Source: Pseudomonas sp. TH10 (lineage in GTDB: Bacteria > Pseudomonadota > Gammaproteobacteria > Pseudomonadales > Pseudomonadaceae). From it: a stretch of DNA of 55,973 nt. The stretch is from assembly GCF_016651255.1 (NCBI RefSeq), contig NZ_JAEKEG010000091.1:1-55973 (forward strand), given 5' to 3'. Both the position numbers and the translations under genes were made by a program. Shown here in pieces: positions 48,941 through 55,973 of the stretch. The stretch's first letter is position 1; the number at the start of each line of letters is the position of its first letter. Under the pieces are notes generated by a model. The model saw nothing but the letters and a program-made list of their open reading frames with translations. It searched no databases and was not told where the DNA came from.

Positions 48941-50116
48941 ATGGCTTGGAATGAGCCGGGTGGCAACTCGAATAATCAGGATCCTTGGGGTGGCAAGCGC
49001 CGCAATAACGGCGACCGCAAGGGGCCACCAGATCTCGACGAGGCCTTCCGAAAGCTGCAGGAAAGCCTGAACGGGTTGTTCGGTGGTGGAAAAAAACGTG
49101 GTGATGACGGCGGTGGTTCGGGCAGGAGCGGTGGTGGCTTCGGCGGCCTGCTCGGCATCGGCCTGGTCGTGCTCGCGGCTGTCTGGCTGTACAGCGCGGT
49201 TTACGTGGTCGACGAGCAGGAGCAAGCCGTGGTGCTGCGCTTCGGCAAGTACTACGAGACCGTTGGCCCGGGCTTGAACATCTACTTCCCGCCGATTGAT
49301 AAAAAGTACATGGAAAACGTAACGCGTGAGCGTGCGTACACCAAGCAGGGCCAGATGCTGACCGAAGACGAGAACATCGTCGAAGTGCCGCTGACCGTGC
49401 AGTACAAGATCACCAACCTGCAGGACTTCGTGCTGAACGTCGATCAGCCGGAGATCAGCCTGCAGCATGCGACCGACAGCGCCCTGCGCCACGTGGTGGG
49501 TTCGACCGCCATGGACCAGGTGCTGACCGAAGGTCGTGAGTTGATGGCCAGCGAAATCAAGGAGCGTCTGCAACGCTTCCTCGATACTTATCGCACCGGT
49601 ATCACCGTCACTCAGGTCAACGTACAGAGCGCAGCGGCACCGCGTGAAGTGCAGGAAGCCTTCGATGACGTGATCCGCGCCCGTGAAGACGAGCAGCGTT
49701 CGCGCAACCAGGCTGAAACCTACGCCAACGGCGTCGTGCCGGAAGCACGTGGTCAGGCCCAGCGCATCCTTGAAGATGCCAACGGTTACCGCGACGAAAC
49801 GGTCTCGCGTGCCAAGGGTGAAGCGGATCGTTTCACCAAACTGGTTGCCGAGTATCGCAAGGCTCCTGAAGTCACCCGTCAGCGTCTGTATCTGGACACC
49901 ATGCAGGAAGTATTCAGCAACACCAGCAAGGTACTCGTGACCGGTAACAAAAACGGCCAGAGCAACCTGCTTTACCTGCCGTTGGACAAAATGATTGACA
50001 GTGGTCGCAGCACCAGCGCTCCGGTGACGGGCGCAGCAGCCACCAGCAATGAAGCGAATGCGCGTGCAGCAGCTGATCTGCAGCAACAGCAGGCACGTAC
50101 CAGGGAGACCCGCTGA
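48941..50116 (+). CDS. hflK: FtsH protease modulator HflK
   Basis: The 391-residue inner-membrane protein forms with HflC a large periplasmic cage around FtsH. A Gly-rich N-terminal cytoplasmic part (1-65) precedes one membrane helix (about 70-90, LLGIGLVVLAAVWLYSAVYVV) and the SPFH/band-7 domain (about 90-290). The C-terminus is Gln/Ala-rich. ATG 48941 follows GGAGAG. It overlaps hflC by one base (TGATG). Confidence 0.96.
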   Translation: MAWNEPGGNSNNQDPWGGKRRNNGDRKGPPDLDEAFRKLQESLNGLFGGGKKRGDDGGGSGRSGGGFGGLLGIGLVVLAAVWLYSAVYVVDEQEQAVVLRFGKYYETVGPGLNIYFPPIDKKYMENVTRERAYTKQGQMLTEDENIVEVPLTVQYKITNLQDFVLNVDQPEISLQHATDSALRHVVGSTAMDQVLTEGRELMASEIKERLQRFLDTYRTGITVTQVNVQSAAAPREVQEAFDDVIRAREDEQRSRNQAETYANGVVPEARGQAQRILEDANGYRDETVSRAKGEADRFTKLVAEYRKAPEVTRQRLYLDTMQEVFSNTSKVLVTGNKNGQSNLLYLPLDKMIDSGRSTSAPVTGAAATSNEANARAAADLQQQQARTRETR

Positions 50117-50985
50117 TGAGCAATAAATCGCTGATCGCCCTTATTGTTGGCGTCGTTGTGCTACTGGTTGGCTGGAACTGCTTCTACATCGTCGCTCAGA
50201 CCGAGCGTGCGGTGCTGCTGCAATTCGGTCGTGTGGTTCAGGCCGATGTTCAGCCAGGTCTGCATGTGAAAGTGCCTTACGTTAACCAGGTGCGTAAATT
50301 CGACGCACGTCTGATGACGCTGGATGCACCGACACAGCGCTTCCTGACCCTGGAAAAGAAAGCTGTGATGGTCGATGCCTACGCCAAGTGGCGCGTGAAA
50401 GATGCCGAGCGCTTCTACACCGCAACGTCGGGCCTCAAGCAAATCGCCGATGAACGTCTGTCGCGTCGACTGGAATCCGGTCTGCGTGACCAGTTCGGTA
50501 AGCGCACCCTGCACGAAGTCGTGTCGGGCGAGCGTGATGCGCTGATGGCTGACATCACCGCGTCGCTGAACAAGATGGCGGAAAAAGAGCTGGGTATCGA
50601 AGTGGTCGATGTCCGGGTCAAGGCCATCGATCTGCCGAAGGAAGTAAACCGCAGCGTGTTCGAACGTATGAGCACCGAGCGTGAGCGTGAAGCTCGCGAG
50701 CATCGCGCCAAGGGTAACGAACTGGCCGAAGGCATCCGTGCCGACGCCGATCGTCAACGCCGCGTGCTGCTGGCTGAAGCCTATCGTGAATCCGAAGAGA
50801 TTCGCGGTGACGGTGACGCCCAGGCCGCTGCGATCTACTCCAAGGCTTACGGTCAGGATCAGGAGTTCTACGGTTTCTACCGCAGCCTTCGCGCCTACCG
50901 TGAAAGCTTCGCGAACAAATCCGACGTCCTGGTCCTCGACCCAAGCAGCGACTTCTTCCGTTACCTGGAAAAGTCCAAGCCTTGA
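50116..50985 (+). CDS. hflC: FtsH protease modulator HflC
   Basis: The 289-residue partner of HflK has an N-terminal membrane helix (about 3-22, SLIALIVGVVVLLVGWN), then the SPFH domain with QTERAVLLQFGRVV and the helical REHRAKGNELAEGIRADADRQ. The ATG shares a base with the hflK stop. It is followed by hairpins rather than by another hfl gene. Confidence 0.96.
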   Translation: MSNKSLIALIVGVVVLLVGWNCFYIVAQTERAVLLQFGRVVQADVQPGLHVKVPYVNQVRKFDARLMTLDAPTQRFLTLEKKAVMVDAYAKWRVKDAERFYTATSGLKQIADERLSRRLESGLRDQFGKRTLHEVVSGERDALMADITASLNKMAEKELGIEVVDVRVKAIDLPKEVNRSVFERMSTEREREAREHRAKGNELAEGIRADADRQRRVLLAEAYRESEEIRGDGDAQAAAIYSKAYGQDQEFYGFYRSLRAYRESFANKSDVLVLDPSSDFFRYLEKSKP

Positions 50986-51007
50986 TACGACGTTGACCTG
51001 AATCATT

Positions 51008-51034
51008 CCGCCCGGCGGCTAAAACCTCGGGCGG
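51008..51034. other. Hairpin downstream of hflC
   Basis: CCGCCCG (51008-51014) pairs with CGGGCGG (51028-51034) around a 13-base loop, 22 bases after the hflC stop. There is no clear T-run, so it is more likely a 3'-end protecting hairpin than a complete terminator. Confidence 0.45.
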
Positions 51035-51070
51035 GGTGATCCTTTGGGAAAACGTGTGTATGATGCGGCA

Positions 51071-51093
51071 GCCGGGAAATTCCCGGCTTTTTT
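51071..51093 (+). terminator. Rho-independent terminator after hflC
   Basis: GCCGGGAAATTCCCGGC (51071-51087) is a perfect palindrome and is followed by six T (51088-51093). It should end the hfq-hflX-hflK-hflC transcript and separate it from hisZ. Confidence 0.88.
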
Positions 51094-51168
51094 GCGTCTG
51101 CACGTTTGATTGCTGTTTTTTGTTGCAGGCATCGGGTTGAATGGCCCGAGAGTATTTCGAGGAAAGTG

Positions 51169-51372
51169 ATGGGCGAAGCCGATAACAGGCCTTTCGCCGC
51201 GTCGTTCATGCGCGTGCGTTTTGAACGGATCGGTCATTTTCTGCTTCACTCAAGGCTCGCCCGCAGGCTGGCCGCCCGGATCAAAGGGGAATGGCGTAAT
51301 GGCAACGGTAGACCGCTGGCTGCTGCCAGATGGCATCGAAGAAGTACTGCCACCGGAAGCGGCGCGCATTGA
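51169..51372 (+). CDS. Possible small basic ORF overlapping the hisZ start
   Basis: ATG 51169 has a very good ribosome site (GAGGAAAG) and opens a 67-residue frame ([20 protein letters not shown], ending GSGAH). It runs 74 bases into hisZ in another frame. The product is rich in Arg and His and resembles nothing I know. It could be a leader peptide that affects hisZ translation or merely a chance frame. Confidence 0.2.
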   Translation: MGEADNRPFAASFMRVRFERIGHFLLHSRLARRLAARIKGEWRNGNGRPLAAARWHRRSTATGSGAH

Positions 51373-52486
51373 AGTAGCGCGTCGTCAGGTGTTGGATCTG
51401 TTCCAGAGCTGGGGTTACGAGTTTGTCGTGACTCCCCATATCGAGTACCTGGAATCCCTGCTGACCGGCGCGGGCCAGGACCTGGATCTGCGTACCTTCA
51501 AGGTCATCGACCCGCAATCGGGCCGGCAGATGGGTTTCCGTGCCGACATCACGCCGCAAGTGGCGCGCATCGATGCGCACACCCTGCGTCGTGAAGGCCC
51601 GAGCCGTCTGTGCTACGCCGGCAGCGTGCTGCACGCTCAACCGCGTGCCCTGTCGTCGTCGCGCAGCCCGATCCAGTTAGGCGCCGAGCTGTACGGCGAT
51701 GCCAGCCCGAGCAGCGACGTCGAAGTCATCAGTCTGATGCTGGCCATGCTGCAACTGGCCGACGTGCCGGACGTGCACATGGACCTTGGTCATGTCGGCA
51801 TTTACCGTGGCCTGGCGCGTGCCGCCGGTCTGTCCGGTGAAGTCGAGCAGCAGTTGTTCGATGCATTGCAACGCAAGGCCATCGACGAGGTCATTACCTT
51901 GACCGAAGGCTTGCCGGCCGATCTGTCCAGCATGCTGCGTGCGTTGGTCGATCTGTGTGGCGGCCGTGAAGTGCTGGAAGCGGCCCGTGAGCGCCTGGCT
52001 CATGCGCCGGCGCCGGTACTGGCTGCACTGGACGATTTGCTGGCCATCGCCGAGCGTTTGTCGGCGCGCTTCCCGCAGTTGCCGCTGTACTTTGACCTGG
52101 GCGAACTGCGCGGCTACCACTACCACACCGGTGTGGTGTTCGCGGTGTTCGTCCCGGGCGTAGGCCAGTCCATCGCTCAGGGCGGTCGTTACGACGACAT
52201 CGGCGCCGACTTCGGTCGCGCTCGTCCGGCGACTGGTTTTTCCACCGATTTGAAAACCCTGGTGACCCTGGGGCGTGCTGAGATCGAGCTACCGTCTGGC
52301 GGTATCTGGATGCCTGACAGTACGGATGCGGCACTCTGGCAGCAGGTTTGCCAGTTGCGCAGTGAGGGTCAGCGTGTCGTTCAGTCTTTGGCTGGGCAAC
52401 CTTTGGCCGCCGCCCGTGATGCGGACTGCGACCGGCAATTGATTCAGCAGAACGGGCTTTGGCAAGTATCGCCACTGGCTTCTTGA
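51299..52486 (+). CDS. hisZ: ATP phosphoribosyltransferase regulatory subunit HisZ
   Basis: The 395-residue protein resembles the catalytic core of histidyl-tRNA synthetase but serves as the regulatory partner of short-form HisG in histidine synthesis. [18 protein letters not shown] and [21 protein letters not shown] are typical. ATG 51299 has AAAGGGGA eight bases upstream; upstream in-frame starts have no such site. It precedes purA by 54 bases, a pairing known in Pseudomonas. Confidence 0.95.
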   Translation: MATVDRWLLPDGIEEVLPPEAARIEVARRQVLDLFQSWGYEFVVTPHIEYLESLLTGAGQDLDLRTFKVIDPQSGRQMGFRADITPQVARIDAHTLRREGPSRLCYAGSVLHAQPRALSSSRSPIQLGAELYGDASPSSDVEVISLMLAMLQLADVPDVHMDLGHVGIYRGLARAAGLSGEVEQQLFDALQRKAIDEVITLTEGLPADLSSMLRALVDLCGGREVLEAARERLAHAPAPVLAALDDLLAIAERLSARFPQLPLYFDLGELRGYHYHTGVVFAVFVPGVGQSIAQGGRYDDIGADFGRARPATGFSTDLKTLVTLGRAEIELPSGGIWMPDSTDAALWQQVCQLRSEGQRVVQSLAGQPLAAARDADCDRQLIQQNGLWQVSPLAS

Positions 52487-53830
<1,344 letters not shown>

Positions 53831-53850
53831 TAAGTTGTTGATGTAAAAAA

Positions 53851-53880
53851 CAAAGGCCCCTTAATCGGGGCCTTTGTCGT
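53851..53880 (+). terminator. Rho-independent terminator of purA
   Basis: CAAAGGCCCC (53851-53860) and GGGGCCTTTG (53867-53876) form a perfect 10-bp stem with a six-base loop. The preceding A-run (53845-53850) also makes it usable on the other strand. Confidence 0.88.
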
Positions 53881-53969
53881 TTATGCCTGTAGGACGGCAT
53901 GACCTTTGCTGTGAATCTTCCTACAAGAGTGCCATCAATTTAATGGCGTCAGAAGTAGAGGTATTCACA

Positions 53970-55905
53970 GTGTCGGCCGTTCTCTCACTGTTACAAAGCC
54001 GGTTGTTGCGGCCTGTGTTCGTTACCCTTGGTATCGCCCTTTTGGTGCAGGTGTTGGTGGCGGTTGCCCTGACGCGGAGCACCGTGACGGCGCTGGAAGC
54101 AGATCTTGCACTGCGCCTCGGTGCTGACAGTCAGAAACTGTCCGGCGAACTGGAGCAGGCTGGACGTGAAGTCACGTCGAGCCTCGATGCCTTGTCCACC
54201 AGCACTCGTCAGCGTCTGACCGCTGGTCTGTCCTCGCGGCTGAAGGACGAGCAGGCGCAGCTGCGTACGACATTGGAAAAGGATCTCAAGGATTCGGCCA
54301 ATGACATGGCGCAGTTGCTGGCCTCGGTCGCCCCGCGCGCCATGTGGGACAGCGACGTACCGACACTCTCGGAGTTCGCCCGCCGGGCGCAGCGCAATCC
54401 CAACGTGCTGTTTGTGGTGTATGACGACGCCACCGGGCAGCACCTCACGCGTTATCTGAACCGTGAGAACCCGATCAACAAGGCCCTGCTGGAAAAGGGC
54501 CAGGGCGAGCGCGCGCTGGACAAGGTGCTGGATGCGGCAAAGAACGATCCATCGGTTTACTACCTCGAAGCCTCGATCAACCCCAATGGGGTGGAAATCG
54601 GCAAGGTCCTGATGGGCGTCTCGACAGCCTCGGTTGAAGCCGACCTGGCAGCCCTCGACAAGCGCTTCTCGGCGTTGATCGGCAGCAGCGACCAACTGGT
54701 CGCCGACAGCCCTCAAGGGCGCCGCCGCCGACAGCGCCACGGCCATGCGTGCGCGCCTGCAGTCGGCGCAATCGACCGCATCGGACATGAAAGCCAACAC
54801 CGCCGCCACTGTGCAGGAGGCGGCGGGTACATTGCGCTGGCGCATAGGCATGAGCCTGGCCGTGGTTGGCTTTGGTGTGCTGCTGTTGCTGGCCGTGGTG
54901 TTGGGTCATCGTGTGGTCAACCGACTGAAGATGCTCAACGCGGCCATGGATGATCTTGCTGCCGGTGAGGGCGATCTGACCAAGCGAGTGCAGATCAACA
55001 GCAAGGACGAGATCGGCGACATGGCCTCTGCGGTCAATCGCTTTGTGGATAAGTTGCAACCGATCGTGCGCGAGGCGGGTGACGTGGCTCAGCGTACCGG
55101 CGTGGAAATCGGCGCGATGACCCTGCGCAATGCCGGTGCCGACGCCGCAGCGGGTATGCAGCGTGACGAAGTCGCCGAAAGCCTGCGCGCGCTGTCGCAA
55201 ATGGCTGACGAGGCGCAGTCGGAAAGCCACGCGATGCAGGCGGCGTTGAAGCAGGTGGTGGATATCCGCCACGCCACGGATGAAAACACCCGCACGTCAG
55301 CCAAGGTTGGCGGTTTGATCGAGGCGCTGGCCGGGCAAGTCGATACCGGGGCGAAAGTCATCGAGCGACTGGCTCAACAGAGTGAGCAGATCGAAGTGGT
55401 GCTGACGGTGATTCATGGCATCGCCGAGCAGACTAACTTGTTGGCATTGAACGCGGCCATCGAAGCGGCAAGGGCCGGCGAGACCGGGCGTGGTTTTGCA
55501 GTAGTGGCGGACGAAGTGCGTGCGCTGGCGAGCAAAACGCAAAGCTCCACCGGCGACATTCAGGCGCACATCGTTGCCCTGCAACAGGGCGCGCGTGAAG
55601 CGGTAGAGGCCATCGGTCAGGCCGGTCGACAGGCCAGTGAAGGGTTGCTGGTGTTGCGTGACAGCGCGCGGTTGCAGCAGTCGGTGCAGGCCTCGGTCGA
55701 GCAGGTGCATGCGGCAATTGGTCTGGCGACGCAGGCCGCTGCGCATCAAGCGCAAGGCGCACAGGCCGTGCGTGGACGGGTCGAGACGATTCATGCGCAG
55801 GCCGAGAAAGCGGCGCAGGCGGTGGTCGAGACCACCGCCAGCGGCAAGGTGCTGGATGGTTTGGCGGCGCAGCTGAAGGCAAGCCTGGGGCAGTTCAGGG
55901 CTTAG
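53970..55905 (+). pseudogene. Methyl-accepting chemotaxis protein, frameshifted
   Basis: Two overlapping frames make up one chemoreceptor of about 644 residues. The first frame (GTG 53970, MSAVLSLLQSRLLRPVFV; ATG 53943 is an alternative) encodes the first membrane helix and a helical periplasmic sensor domain to about [11 protein letters not shown], then shifts. The second frame carries [13 protein letters not shown] on through the second membrane helix (about 54836-54910), a HAMP domain and the signalling domain with the hairpin tip [19 protein letters not shown]. Dropping one C from CCC at 54710-54712 rejoins the halves ([18 protein letters not shown]). As written the receptor has lost its signalling part; a base-call error is possible. 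The ligand is unknown. Confidence 0.87.
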
Positions 55906-55927
55906 ATTTTGTACTGGCAGGTCTGAC

Positions 55928-55957
55928 GCTATCGCGGGCAAGCCCGCTCCCACAGTG
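55928..55957. repeat. REP sequence at the window's right end
   Basis: GCTATCGCGGGCAAGCCCGC (from 55928), continuing to CCCACAGTG, is the same REP type as in the 26-kb array. Its inverted partner, if there is one, lies beyond the window. Confidence 0.75.
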
Positions 55958-55973
55958 ACTTCTGTTGAGCACA

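Overview
The window is a high-GC chromosomal segment of a Pseudomonas of the fluorescens group. The main evidence is gene order, which follows from memory the P. aeruginosa PAO1 block from about PA4938 (purA) to PA4999 (waaL) in reverse. The abundant Pseudomonas-type REP/REPIN elements between genes agree with this. No plasmid, prophage, IS element, CRISPR array, rRNA or tRNA gene was seen. Apart from the repeats this is ordinary core genome.

Layout. 1-4.4 kb: lipopolysaccharide genes (3' part of an O-antigen ligase, msbA, hldE). 4.5-10.3 kb: a minus-strand run (degenerate-Nudix-like protein, aldo/keto reductase, FAD oxidoreductase), then an SMR efflux gene divergent from a LysR regulator, and the Kdo transferase waaA. 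10.4-15.6 kb: tolC (minus), then a TPP riboswitch, thiC and a frameshifted cytX. 15.6-25.9 kb: a DUF3298 lipoprotein (minus), then the nudF-yqiB-cpdA-yqiA-parE cluster also known from E. coli, two small envelope genes, parC and a PqiC-like lipoprotein. 25.9-26.8 kb: a tandem REPIN array. 26.8-35 kb: an AhpA/YtjB-like membrane protein (minus), serB, then a minus-strand PilZ protein and the HDOD-rhdA-psd run. 35-42 kb: motAB behind a FliA-type promoter, rsgA (minus), orn, a TRIC-type channel, and queG (minus). 40.9-54 kb: the nnrE/D-tsaE-amiB-mutL-miaA-hfq-hflX-hflKC cluster, then hisZ and purA. 54-55.9 kb: a frameshifted chemoreceptor.

How the genes work together. Many products belong to envelope construction (WaaL, MsbA, HldE, WaaA, Psd, AmiB, TolC), DNA topology and repair (ParE, ParC, MutL), tRNA and RNA metabolism (TsaE, MiaA, QueG, Hfq, Orn), ribosome-linked GTPases (RsgA, HflX), nucleotide signalling (CpdA, the PilZ protein, Orn) and motility/taxis (MotAB, chemoreceptor). 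Several neighbours overlap by 1-13 nt (nnrD/tsaE, amiB/mutL, mutL/miaA, hflK/hflC, nudF/yqiB, parE/esterase/protease), which points to translational coupling.

The most notable observations are: single-base reading-frame lesions in cytX, nnrD and the chemoreceptor, with a fourth suspected at the rhdA start; the roughly 134-bp-period REPIN array; a possible alternative hairpin that would compete with the TPP riboswitch; a near-consensus FliA promoter before motAB; a perfect inverted repeat between the LysR and SMR genes; a Nudix-like motif in an unannotated protein; and a degenerate cyclase-like domain in the AhpA-like protein. I found no clear new multi-gene system.
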